40,447 bases of DNA from a virus, in the IMG/VR virus record IMGVR_UViG_3300033144_007709, positions 1-40,447 of that record; one strand, written 5' to 3'. Below the pieces are notes generated by a model. It searched no databases. It was not told the DNA's origin and saw only the letters and a list, made by a program, of their open reading frames with translations. Shown here piece by piece: positions 30,543 through 37,962 of this stretch. The translations under genes were made by a program, and so were the position numbers. The stretch's first letter is position 1. Every line of letters begins with the position of its first letter.

Positions 30543-30718
30543 TTCAATTCCTCCAGTTTTTTATTGCATTCATCACAGGTAAATCTTTGAGTGAGAATTT
30601 GCGAGCCGTCCTTCCGTTTTTCCTTGACGACCTGCTTGTATTTTCCCACTCGGACTTCACCACAATAAAAACAATGCAATTTTCCCCGAGTAAAATTAAA
30701 CACTCGGTCTGCTTTCAC
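30539..30718 (-). CDS. Zinc-ribbon protein (59 aa), GTG start
   Basis: CFYCGEVRVGKY and FTCDECNKKLEEL form two CxxC knuckles. No ATG is available; GTG at 30718 overlaps the previous stop codon, with GGGGGGAAGGAC upstream. Its stop overlaps the next start. Probably translated by coupling. Confidence 0.6.
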   Translation of the reverse strand: MKADRVFNFTRGKLHCFYCGEVRVGKYKQVVKEKRKDGSQILTQRFTCDECNKKLEELK

Positions 30719-31170
30719 TTGTCCTTCCCCCCGATATTATACGCATCAAAAGCGAAGCCGTCAACCTTGTACTTCTCCGCTATCTTTTTTGACTCCAAAA
30801 GAAATTCCTTTAAGCCCGGTACTTTTTCAAGTGCCTCTCCGGTGAGCTGAGAACGAGACTCGAAACCTGAAAGCTTCAAAAGAATAGCTTTCAATTTCTT
30901 GTGCTCATCCCATTTAAGAATAGGCTTGCTTGGGTCTTCCCGGTGAATCTTTTTGCAAATATCACAAACCGCTCCTCGCTCTTCCGCTTTCCGAATCTGT
31001 TCCGCTCCAAGGTACATTGAATCATTGTACTCTAAATGCTTCGGAGTGATACAATAAGGATGAGGTTGAACTGATTCCATTACCTCGATTTTTTTAACTC
31101 TCGCGGGCCACTTAAGCAAATTAAATTCCCCGAGAATTTTGTTCTTGTCGCTTTCCTTTTCAGAAGTCAT
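30715..31170 (-). CDS. Conserved phage hypothetical protein (151 aa)
   Basis: The middle carries PHPYCITPKHLEYN, ERGAVCDICKK and later a helical region, a pattern that I recall from phage proteins of unknown role. The Cys residues could bind a metal together with His. SD GGAGG is upstream; stop overlaps the GTG of the next gene. Confidence 0.6.
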   Translation of the reverse strand: MTSEKESDKNKILGEFNLLKWPARVKKIEVMESVQPHPYCITPKHLEYNDSMYLGAEQIRKAEERGAVCDICKKIHREDPSKPILKWDEHKKLKAILLKLSGFESRSQLTGEALEKVPGLKEFLLESKKIAEKYKVDGFAFDAYNIGGKDK

Positions 31171-31291
31171 TTAGCATTCCTCCATAGCGTTCTGTGTGTC
31201 CGTGGCGGCGGTCAACAATCCAAATACCACGCTTCACCATATCTCGAATGAATCCATCCCAATCGTCTCTCTCTTTTTTCTCCTTAGTCAT
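31160..31291 (-). CDS. Small hypothetical protein (43 aa)
   Basis: MTKEKKERDDWDGFIRDMVK and then GIWIVDRRHGHTERYGGM. Start at ATG 31291, 10 bases after GGAGG; the ATG at 31300 is too close to it. It overlaps both neighbours. Not recognised. Confidence 0.5.
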   Translation of the reverse strand: MTKEKKERDDWDGFIRDMVKRGIWIVDRRHGHTERYGGMLNDF

Positions 31292-31403
31292 TGAGTTCAT
31301 CCTCCTCTAAGTTTTTTTGTTTTTCTTGATTCATACAGGAATCGCAAACATGACCTTTGAGTTCCGGTCCGAGCTCTTCCTTTCCGCAGATACAACACTT
31401 CAT
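31284..31403 (-). CDS. Small zinc-ribbon protein (39 aa)
   Basis: CCICGKEELGPELKG and VCDSCMNQEKQK give two CxxC pairs, followed by an acidic tail. Its start overlaps the stop of the next upstream gene. The GGAGG inside its 3' end serves the next gene. Confidence 0.6.
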   Translation of the reverse strand: MKCCICGKEELGPELKGHVCDSCMNQEKQKNLEEDELND

Positions 31404-31591
31404 TAGTTCTCACTCTTCCTTGTGTTCTCTCGGTCTCTGAGCTCTTCGATTACACAAGCGTTTACTCTCAAGAAGCCATGACTCAGTTCTCCTCGGACCC
31501 ATTCAGGCAAATCTCTAAGAGTTCCGTACAATTCCTCAAGCTCCGAGTCTGAGAGAGCTTCAACCTTTTTTTCAATTTCAGCTATTTCCAT
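31403..31591 (-). CDS. Small acidic helical protein (62 aa)
   Basis: MEIAEIEKKVEALSDSELEE and EWVRGELSHGFLR segments. The chosen ATG is preceded by GGAGGTAATAAGG. First gene after the TATA/palindrome promoter at 31608-31644. Function not recognised. Confidence 0.6.
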   Translation of the reverse strand: MEIAEIEKKVEALSDSELEELYGTLRDLPEWVRGELSHGFLRVNACVIEELRDRENTRKSEN

Positions 31592-31607
31592 CCTTATTAC
31601 CTCCATC

Positions 31608-31644
31608 TACTAAGTATAATTATACCCGATTAAACTTATAAAGG
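31608..31644 (-). promoter_or_regulatory. TATA box with TATACTTAGTA operator-like palindrome
   Basis: Minus strand: CCTTTATAAG at 31635-31644, then TATACTTAGTA at 31608-31618, 18 bases downstream and close to the expected start site. Same TATA sequence and palindrome core as at 28535-28559 and 32990-33004. Drives a run of small early genes. Inferred. Confidence 0.55.
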
Positions 31645-31660
31645 TACTTGGAGCCCGTTT

Positions 31661-32293
31661 TCAGCGCATTAAACGCTTCAAATTAGGCTTTAGTACAACC
31701 TCCGTTAATTTCTTGAGTTCTTTAATGAGCTCTTCGAGTTCCTCCTTTGAAGGCTCTTCGAGCTTGTTCCCGGTAGAATCCGCTCCGATTGAAACAAACG
31801 AAGGCTTAATGTACTCGATAAACTCAACCATCCGTTCAAGAGTGAACTTGAAGACAGGCTCTATTGAAACCATTTTCTTAAACGAATCCCCAAGCTCTTG
31901 CAGTCCTTGAACCCGGCTCAACATAGGAGGAGCTTTTGAAAGACCATCCCCCAAGTCAGATTCAATCGTAGTACCGAGCAAAGAACCTTTAGGAAACTCG
32001 TTCAAAAATTCCTTAAACCTCACTGGGTCTTTTGATTGAAACAAGTACTTGTTCTTTGAAGCCTTCCGGCAAGCCGCCAACACTTCCGAAATCCAAGAGT
32101 GAGGCACGCTCCTCCCGAACATATCCGTACTCGACCCGACAAAAATAAAGTTTCCTTCCCCAAGATTATCAGCCAAGGTTTTTGGGTCCAATCGAAGCTC
32201 CCCGACCTTGAACATTTTCATATAACAATACGAACAATCATGCTCGCACTCTCCTCGAATCGGGTTCCAAGTGTGCGTTACCCATTCATACAT
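31661..32293 (-). CDS. DUF5131-type radical-SAM-like protein
   Basis: 210 residues from ATG 32293 with AAGGA upstream. N-terminal THTWNPIRGECEHDCSYCYM has the WNP...CxxxCxxC pattern of phage Gp37/Gp68 (DUF5131) proteins, with a likely Fe-S cluster and SAM. Later FVGSSTDMFG, LFQSKDPVRF and GTTIESDL and VSIEPVFKF match the family. The reaction is not known. It precedes the promoter at 31608-31644. Confidence 0.7.
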   Translation of the reverse strand: MYEWVTHTWNPIRGECEHDCSYCYMKMFKVGELRLDPKTLADNLGEGNFIFVGSSTDMFGRSVPHSWISEVLAACRKASKNKYLFQSKDPVRFKEFLNEFPKGSLLGTTIESDLGDGLSKAPPMLSRVQGLQELGDSFKKMVSIEPVFKFTLERMVEFIEYIKPSFVSIGADSTGNKLEEPSKEELEELIKELKKLTEVVLKPNLKRLMR

Positions 32294-32603
32294 TTTTCCT
32301 TTTTGTTTGTTTAGAGTCAATCCGACTACCTCCTTTTTTTCTCTTCTCCAAGAAGCTCATAAAGTCCAGGAGCTCCTCTTTTTTCAATTTAAGCAATTCC
32401 ATCTCAGAATTAATCTCCGCTAATTTCTTTGCAACCTCGACTCGTTGCCTTACAATCTTAGTCCTCTGGCCCAAAGGATAATTAATCCTCAGTAAAATTT
32501 GAATAGTTCGGCTGAACTTTGAAAACTCTTTAGGGTACTCCCGGGCAAATTCATCCAGCCATGCCGAGTCAATACTTATTCCTTTTGAAATAGCTCTACC
32601 CAT
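32286..32603 (-). CDS. Ribbon-helix-helix-like protein with coiled coil
   Basis: 105 residues. The N terminus MGRAISKGISIDSAWLDEFA has a short strand followed by two helices, as in ribbon-helix-helix proteins, then a coiled coil (EVAKKLAEINSEMELLKLKK) and a basic tail. It is the best candidate regulator of the three palindromic promoters in this early region, but the fold is inferred. SD AGGAGG is upstream. Confidence 0.45.
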   Translation of the reverse strand: MGRAISKGISIDSAWLDEFAREYPKEFSKFSRTIQILLRINYPLGQRTKIVRQRVEVAKKLAEINSEMELLKLKKEELLDFMSFLEKRKKGGSRIDSKQTKRKNV

Positions 32604-32616
32604 CCTGTTGCCTCCT

Positions 32617-32652
32617 AATAATAAAAGAAAAAAGAGAGGAGAAGGACTCCCC
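32617..32652 (-). terminator. Hairpin plus T-rich tract
   Basis: On the minus strand, GGAG / CTCC around a 5-base loop is followed within a few bases by TTTTTTCTTTTATTATT. Archaeal and bacterial terminators both need the T-tract. It separates the zinc-ribbon gene from the ribbon-helix-helix gene and may give partial termination. Confidence 0.5.
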
Positions 32653-32666
32653 CCATTGTTCCTGTA

Positions 32667-32963
32667 TTATTTCTTTTTCACCTTAGGGCTTTTCTTCGAG
32701 ACTCTCTTTTTTGCTTTCTTCTTTTTAGGTCTACAAGTCCTGCAAAGGTAGCCTTCAACAAGTGCTTTCTCCGAGCCAAACTTTTTGACTCTCTGAGCTC
32801 TAATGTCAGGTCTCACACCGCAAACCTTTCCGCACTTAACGCATTTGATTTTGTTCTTAGCGAGAGGCTTTTCTTTTGTTACTTTAGCCATTGTTTCTTC
32901 ACCTCCGTTTGATTGAGGAGCGAGCTCTTTTTCGAGCTCTTCTAAACTGTGATTTTCTTCCAT
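32667..32963 (-). CDS. Basic zinc-ribbon protein (98 aa)
   Basis: The N terminus is acidic (MEENHSLEELEKELAPQ), the middle holds IKCVKCGKVCGV, the end LCRTCRPKKKKAKKR. Highly basic C terminus. Two CxxC pairs. GGAGG with spacing 11 precedes the ATG. First gene of the early region, directly after the promoter at 32990-33030. Confidence 0.65.
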   Translation of the reverse strand: MEENHSLEELEKELAPQSNGGEETMAKVTKEKPLAKNKIKCVKCGKVCGVRPDIRAQRVKKFGSEKALVEGYLCRTCRPKKKKAKKRVSKKSPKVKKK

Positions 32964-32989
32964 CCTTTCTCAACCTCCATAAAATTGAG

Positions 32990-33030
32990 TTATACTCAGT
33001 AAAACTCTACCACCTCAAAGCTTTTAATAC
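32990..33030 (-). promoter_or_regulatory. Early promoter with TATACTCAGTA operator-like palindrome
   Basis: On the minus strand a TATA-like GTATTAAAAG (33021-33030) is followed by TTTTACTGAGTATAA (33004-32990) near the expected start site. Third copy of the palindrome. It probably starts the early operon at the right boundary of the accessory region. Confidence 0.5.
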
Positions 33031-33472
33031 AGGCTGGAAATTATGAAGAAATCGTTAATAATCTTAATAAATAATTAAAATTCCGGGTCCACGGAGGCTA
33101 TAAAGGAAGAAAAAGGAATAATAAATTGTAAAAAAAGGAATAGCCTCGGCTAAATAAATCGAAAGAATAAAAGAAAGAAGGAATTAAAAGGCTTCTTTTT
33201 AATAATTTTTTTTAGTTCAAATTTTCTTCATAATTTTAAAATGCAATCTCTCGGGCTCTCGGCTTAGCTCTCTCAGGAAAAAATTATTTATTAACGTAGA
33301 TTATTAAGGAAAAATTATTAAGAATTAAATTCTCTTCAAAGTTTTTCTCCTCTCTCGGGAGAATAGAGGAAGAGCGGGGTGAGTCGGACCATAGTTCTAT
33401 AAGTAAAGAAATAAAGAAAATGAGAGGCATCAAAACCAGGCTTAATGCCTCCCGACCAATGGGGGTATTCCA
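33005..33472. other. Gene-free AT-rich region with long-range inverted repeats, candidate origin
   Basis: The largest gene-free stretch here (about 470 bases). It contains a perfect 14-base inverted repeat (33038-33051 and 33223-33236), a perfect 13-base inverted repeat (33064-33076 and 33282-33294), and an inner GAGGCTAT/ATAGCCTC pair (33094-33101 and 33140-33147). A short TTCTCC/GGAGAA hairpin lies near 33350. It also holds the promoter at its right-to-left end and a terminator at its other end. I see no credible frame. The arrangement could be a replication origin or a structured non-coding region. Confidence 0.5.
33405..33451 (-). terminator. Terminator after the lysis genes
   Basis: GAGGCAT / ATGCCTC (33424-33430 and 33445-33451) form a 7-base-pair stem with a 14-base loop. 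On the minus strand it is followed by ATTTTCTTTATTTCTTT. It starts about 22 bases after the stop of the last membrane protein gene, so it should end the late transcript. Confidence 0.6.
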
Positions 33473-33745
33473 TTAGTGTGTTAAAGTTTCCCAAACCTTC
33501 TTCCCAATTATTCCGAACAAGAAAGCGTCTCCGGTTGACTGCAAAATTACTCCTGCGGAGAATCCTACAATTATTCCAGGAGCGAGGCTCTTGACAAACT
33601 TCTGTAAGTCAAAGGTCTCGCCATCTTTCCAGTTCTGAACAAAGCTCAATACTCCGTGGAACGCTCCGCCGAGTGCTCCCCAAAATAAAGGCGCGAGAAG
33701 AGGTTGGGTCGTTTCCGCTAATCCAACTAAAGATTCAACAATCAC
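33473..33745 (-). CDS. Small membrane protein, putative holin
   Basis: 90 residues with two or three hydrophobic stretches: PLLAPLFWGALGGAFHGVL, SLAPGIIVGFSAGVIL and DAFLFGIIG. A polar loop (NWKDGETFDLQKF) lies between the first two. It overlaps the upstream gene by 4 bases. Next to a peptidase-like gene and another membrane protein it fits a holin, but no specific family is recognised. Confidence 0.5.
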   Translation of the reverse strand: MIVESLVGLAETTQPLLAPLFWGALGGAFHGVLSFVQNWKDGETFDLQKFVKSLAPGIIVGFSAGVILQSTGDAFLFGIIGKKVWETLTH

Positions 33746-34032
33746 GGTAGACCGCCTCCTTTTAAAAGTCCTCCAAGAAACCCGGTGAAGCCGCCAATGA
33801 TACTGGCTAAACCGACTGCCTTGAGTTTGATACTTGATAATTCATCTTTATTTTTTTCTGTTTTTGTGAGCATCTCGCTCCTGCATTTTGCATGATTAGC
33901 GTTCATTATTTTTAAGTCCTTTGCAATATCTTCCATGCGTGCTACCATGTAGCCTTGAAATTTCTCCTGAGAAGCTCTCAAAATATGACCTCCATTTCCA
34001 TCACTTTCAAGCTCATCAAAAAGAGTCGGCAT
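33742..34032 (-). CDS. Coiled coil plus C-terminal membrane segment, holin-like
   Basis: 96 residues. A hydrophilic helical N-terminal region (ARMEDIAKDLKIMNAN, then KTEKNKDELSSIK) is followed by AVGLASIIGGFTGFLGGLL. The arrangement is that of XhlA-like hemolysin/holin-associated proteins and of membrane-anchored spanin-like factors. Its start overlaps the upstream stop by one base. Role inferred from position in the lysis cassette. Confidence 0.5.
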   Translation of the reverse strand: MPTLFDELESDGNGGHILRASQEKFQGYMVARMEDIAKDLKIMNANHAKCRSEMLTKTEKNKDELSSIKLKAVGLASIIGGFTGFLGGLLKGGGLP

Positions 34033-34637
34033 TAAATCACGACCAATTGCAAATCTACGTAAGCTCCTTGCGCATCTTCGATTTTAATTATTTTGTCTGT
34101 CTGCGGTTCAATGAGATAAATCTGCCTTGAAGCAGAAATGAAAATATTAAAGGCGTGAGATTTACTCCAGGCAAAACCGAAAGCAATTCCCGCCCATTCC
34201 GGAGTGCTTGCTTGCCCGATTAACCTGAAAGAAAAATCATCACAGTCGTAATACTGAGAGACATATTTATTTCGGTTAGTATCATCCAAAGCAAGGAATG
34301 ATTTCATCGAGTCGTGCAAGACAAGGTTGTAGGTAGAATCAGAGAGCCAAATATTTTTAGCCCACGGAGTTAAAAGTTTTCTCAGCGAGCTGATTGAAAT
34401 TGTTCCGCTTGTCTCAGGCAACGGAGCTTTCAATATCCCAAGCGAGTATTCAAGCAGGTGAATTTGTTCAATTAACTTTTCGTTGTCTTGAATTATTTTT
34501 TGCTTTCCAGCCCGGCACTCAGCCAATAAATTTTTGTACTGAACTGAGAGCATTTTCTCTTTACAATTTCGACAAAGCCATCCGCGTAAAATTTCAAGCA
34601 GTTCCTCTATCTTTAACTTGTAGGAATCCCATCGCAT
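34032..34637 (-). CDS. MOA-type cysteine peptidase-like protein, candidate lysin
   Basis: 201 residues. An N-terminal helical part (residues 1-70, with CRNCKEK) precedes a domain with YYDCDDFSFRLIG (candidate nucleophile Cys), GIAFGFAWSKSHAFNIFIS (candidate His) and IYLIEPQTDK. The Cys...His...Glu order agrees with the papain-like C-terminal domain of MOA-related lectins, known in many phages. It lies directly before two membrane proteins. I infer that it attacks a protein component of the host envelope, as would be needed for an archaeon with a proteinaceous S-layer. A virion role is the alternative. Confidence 0.55.
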   Translation of the reverse strand: MRWDSYKLKIEELLEILRGWLCRNCKEKMLSVQYKNLLAECRAGKQKIIQDNEKLIEQIHLLEYSLGILKAPLPETSGTISISSLRKLLTPWAKNIWLSDSTYNLVLHDSMKSFLALDDTNRNKYVSQYYDCDDFSFRLIGQASTPEWAGIAFGFAWSKSHAFNIFISASRQIYLIEPQTDKIIKIEDAQGAYVDLQLVVI

Positions 34638-34668
34638 ACTATCACCATAACTGGCTCTCTTCTTCTAT

Positions 34669-34959
34669 TTATTCCTTTGCATTCGCTTCCTCTTTGGTTA
34701 ATTCAGACTTGTATTTTTTCCCCCGAGTCTTAAGGACTTCCTGAAAAGCTAATTCGTTATCATTCTTGGTTTCAGCCTCTCTTGCGAGTTCCTTTCTGAT
34801 AACTTTGAGGTAGCGAGGTTCTCCATTTGGAGCGTTTTGGTGAAGGTTTTGGTCTGCTCTGAAACTAAAACCTCTTTGTACTTCTCCGAATTGAACCAGT
34901 ACGCTGTAGCCTCCTGGTATTGGCTTGACTCTTATAATTTCAATTTCTTCTTTTGTCAT
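34669..34959 (-). CDS. Hypothetical protein after the tail hub gene
   Basis: 96 residues from ATG 34959, which has GGAGG 8 bases upstream; the longer frame overlaps the hub gene. Strand-rich start (KEEIEIIRVKPIPGGYSVL) and a charged helical end with KSELTKEEANAKE. May be a small tail or lysis accessory. Not recognised. Confidence 0.55.
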   Translation of the reverse strand: MTKEEIEIIRVKPIPGGYSVLVQFGEVQRGFSFRADQNLHQNAPNGEPRYLKVIRKELAREAETKNDNELAFQEVLKTRGKKYKSELTKEEANAKE

Positions 34960-34978
34960 TTTTAATTCCTCCAGTTTT

Positions 34979-37072
34979 TTAATGGGAATGCCCCGAATCA
35001 CTAACCGCGGCATTTGTTGTATCAGTATCTCCGCTTACACCAGGAGCAGTTTTATCACTTGAACCTGAAACTCCAGTCGAATTAACAAGAGTCGCTCCTG
35101 AAACTCCAGCTGTATTTTCCTCACTTGAACCTGAGACTCCTGCATTATTATCGTCACTTGTTCCTGAAACTCCAGCTGGGTCATATTGACTTGTTCCTGA
35201 AACATCAGCTGGGTCATATTGACTTGTTCCTGAAACATCAGCCGGGTCATACTCTGAGCTTCCACTAAGTCCGGTTGATGGGATATAATGGGTGTGTCTT
35301 GTAGTCGTTCCCCAATGAATTGCAGTCATGTCAATTACTTGGTCAGAAACATTAGAACGCATCTGCACATACATGGTGTCAGTGTAGACTATTCCGGGTA
35401 CGAGAATCGTAAACGAAAAAGTTTGGTTTCCCACAGTAGCTCCGAAACCTGTTGAGTCAGGATAATATGTTCCGAGGAATGAATCATAAATTCTACACCA
35501 AAAACTTGCTCCCGGAACATCTGCGTTCTGACAACAAACATGAACAATCATAAATTCACAATTTGATTGAGAAGGCGCGGTTATTGTTAATAGATTATTG
35601 AAGCCTGTTCCTGAAAGAACCGCTCCGGTAAACGCATCAGAACCACCACCACCCCCAGTAGTGCTTGAACTACTATTAGAAGTTCGCGAGTCTGCGGTGT
35701 ATGTTCCTTCTCCGTGAGCGTGAGAATCAGCTCCATATGTTCCGTCTCCGTGAGCGTGAGAATCAGCTCCATATGTTCCGTCTCCGTGAGCGTGAGAATC
35801 AGCTCCGTAACTTCCGTCTCCGTGAGAGTGATAGTCCGTTGAAAAAGTTCCGTCTCCATGCAAGTGCAAATCAGTCGTGAGCGTTCCGTCATTATGCAAG
35901 TGCAGGTCTCCTGTATAGGTTCCATCAGCGTGTAAGTGCAGGTCTCCTGTAAGCGTTCCGTCATTATGCAAGTGGCCCGTATCGGAAACATTCGCGGTTG
36001 AATCATCAGTTCCTTGCTTCATCGAATTAGCTAAATCAGAAAATCTTTTCTGTTTGCTTAATTGTTCGAGCTGGTCCATTGATTTTTCTCTCTCTCCAGT
36101 TCCGCGGAGTTCAAGAACAAGCCTGTCCTCTTCTTCTGTAATGACTCTCCGAAGCTGAGTGATTCTTAACTCAACCGCATCCGTTCCGGTAATTTCATCA
36201 TCAAGCGTAATCACATCTCCAGTAACGAGAGATTGGTTCGGGTCAGTAGCCTCAAAATTGTAAGTGTACCTTGTAGCGGAAAGAATCAAATACTCAGCAT
36301 GAGCTCTTTCTTCGCAAGCCGTATCAGTATTGAGGCTTTTGTCAATGAGCGTAACTTCTGGGTCTCCTTTACTCCATCCTGCACAAGCGTTTCCATCAGA
36401 ACACCATTGTCCTGTTTTTTGGTTTCCTCCTTCATTGCTTCCTGTAACAGTTACCTTTTCAATTATCCCGGCATCGTCCTCTACTTTTGAAATATGAACC
36501 GCGTCAATTCCTCCAATGAAAGTTTTCACGCTTGAAGCATTTCCTTTATGATTTTCAATATCCAGCTCGTCATTTGAGTAATCAATGCTCCAGTCTTGGC
36601 TCGTTAAATCGCTAACCATTGCGACTCCTTGCAAACAAGTCTGAGAGTTCTGGACTCTGAAATAATCCGGAGTTTTATTCTCAATCGTTCCCGCGGTAAT
36701 TCCTGAGCAATTCGAGAGAATATTATTCGTTCCAGTATTCACAATCTGAGTCGTAGTGTTCGAGCTCCAATCCTGAGTCGCACACATCGAGTTATTGAGT
36801 TTTTTTTCTCCGTGGCCTATTCCTTCAAGAACCATTTGCCCGGAATCGGTGAAACTAATTTTTTCAATGATTCCTTTAAGGTCCAGAGAATTATCTCGGT
36901 AAATGTAAACAACAAAACCTCTTTGGAATTGGGTTCTGTAATCTGCTCCGCTTCCTTCGATTAAAATTTCAAAAACGCTCGTTCCGTTTAAGACAAATCC
37001 GTACTCTAATTTTTTTCGGGTCATTACAGTTTGAATCTTCCCGGTTGCGTTTGCAATATCTACTCGATACAT
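34979..37072 (-). CDS. Tail hub/fibre protein with His-rich and VSG repeats
   Basis: 697 residues from ATG 37072 (GTGATTGAA upstream). Residues about 1-330 resemble a tail hub: MYRVDIANATGKIQTVMT, EFLIEGSG-like strands, GVAMVSDLTSQDWSID, and IDAVHISKVEDDAG. Then eight 12-residue repeats with H[NG]DGT and HxH (LHLH, SHAH), a Ser/Gly-rich linker, a beta domain, and eight 11-residue repeats beginning VSG, ending in HSH. HxH repeats in phage fibres can chelate metal ions in trimers. I infer a baseplate hub carrying the receptor-binding fibre. Confidence 0.7.
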   Translation of the reverse strand: MYRVDIANATGKIQTVMTRKKLEYGFVLNGTSVFEILIEGSGADYRTQFQRGFVVYIYRDNSLDLKGIIEKISFTDSGQMVLEGIGHGEKKLNNSMCATQDWSSNTTTQIVNTGTNNILSNCSGITAGTIENKTPDYFRVQNSQTCLQGVAMVSDLTSQDWSIDYSNDELDIENHKGNASSVKTFIGGIDAVHISKVEDDAGIIEKVTVTGSNEGGNQKTGQWCSDGNACAGWSKGDPEVTLIDKSLNTDTACEERAHAEYLILSATRYTYNFEATDPNQSLVTGDVITLDDEITGTDAVELRITQLRRVITEEEDRLVLELRGTGEREKSMDQLEQLSKQKRFSDLANSMKQGTDDSTANVSDTGHLHNDGTLTGDLHLHADGTYTGDLHLHNDGTLTTDLHLHGDGTFSTDYHSHGDGSYGADSHAHGDGTYGADSHAHGDGTYGADSHAHGEGTYTADSRTSNSSSSTTGGGGGSDAFTGAVLSGTGFNNLLTITAPSQSNCEFMIVHVCCQNADVPGASFWCRIYDSFLGTYYPDSTGFGATVGNQTFSFTILVPGIVYTDTMYVQMRSNVSDQVIDMTAIHWGTTTRHTHYIPSTGLSGSSEYDPADVSGTSQYDPADVSGTSQYDPAGVSGTSDDNNAGVSGSSEENTAGVSGATLVNSTGVSGSSDKTAPGVSGDTDTTNAAVSDSGHSH

Positions 37073-37077
37073 TTCAA

Positions 37078-37962
37078 TCACGACAAATAAGAATCGAACC
37101 ATGAAGCGGTTACAGTACTCGAAACACTATTTCCAGTTAGCTTTATTCTGAAATCTTGGTCTGAGGCTTCCTCATCAACCCAAGGTACTTCGTAGCCTTC
37201 AACCTGAACCTGCCCGGAGTTAACTCCGTCTATTTCGGGCCATGCTTTCCTCAGTACTTTAATTGTTCCTCGATTAGTGCTCGATTGCCTAACAAGTTTG
37301 AAAGGATAAATGATTAAAGTTTCTCCAGCTCCAAGCGTTCCAGTCCAGGTAATTTTTTGTTTGGCTCCAGAAAAAGTCGAAGCGTTAGCAAATTCAACCT
37401 GAGTAATGTTCGCTCCTCCTCCTCCGTTGACTACTTGAAGCTTTACTGGACCCGGAGCGTTCCCCGAGTTAGTAAAAGCCTCTCCAGGATATTCTGTAGA
37501 GTTCAAAAGCGTTTCAGCGGCATCCGTTACCGCGGCGGTAAAGGTTCGGCTGTTTGTTATATCGTTCAAGAAAGGAGAAACAGTTTTCAGTATTCCTACA
37601 TAATCAATCAAGGTCGTCTGCATATTGCTCAAGGACTCTCGGATATTTCCCCCAAGAACATAATAGAACCTCGTTGAGTCAAGCCAAAATCTCTTAATGT
37701 CGTTTGCGAAAACATTCTCGGCTAAATTATTGTAATCAGTTCTTCGAGTAGCTCCATGAAAATGCCCGTTTAAAACTATTGCTCTTGGACGAGCACTCAC
37801 TGCAGTAGTGTAAATATGGTGAAGTCCGTAAGTGAACTCTCGAATATTTCGATATGGTTCTAAATCAATCGAGTAAGTCTTGGGGTTAACAGGAAACTCA
37901 AATTTCCCGGCTCCATCGTAAGAAGCATCCCAGTTCGTGAATTGCATTTCGTAGTCGACCAT
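37078..37962 (-). CDS. Distal tail protein-like (Dit)
   Basis: 294 residues, beta-rich, starting MVDYEMQFTNWDASYDGAG with FEFPVNPKTYSIDLEPYRN, which recalls the N terminus of siphovirus distal tail proteins. The C-terminal half (PVKLQVVNGGGGANITQV, TLGAGETLIIYPFKL) forms a galectin-like sandwich pattern. Located between tape measure and hub, the standard position. The start overlaps neither neighbour; the previous stop is one base before the next ATG. Confidence 0.7.
   Translation of the reverse strand: MVDYEMQFTNWDASYDGAGKFEFPVNPKTYSIDLEPYRNIREFTYGLHHIYTTAVSARPRAIVLNGHFHGATRRTDYNNLAENVFANDIKRFWLDSTRFYYVLGGNIRESLSNMQTTLIDYVGILKTVSPFLNDITNSRTFTAAVTDAAETLLNSTEYPGEAFTNSGNAPGPVKLQVVNGGGGANITQVEFANASTFSGAKQKITWTGTLGAGETLIIYPFKLVRQSSTNRGTIKVLRKAWPEIDGVNSGQVQVEGYEVPWVDEEASDQDFRIKLTGNSVSSTVTASWFDSYLS

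Noticed and set aside
33005-33472. A coding gene in the large gap
   Set aside because: All frames are short and AT-rich; no start with a ribosome binding site.
35035-36006. Other-frame minus-strand frames within the hub repeats (35035-35265 and 35587-36006)
   Set aside because: Out-of-frame translations of the 11- and 12-residue repeats; periodic composition follows the repeat DNA and no start site is present.
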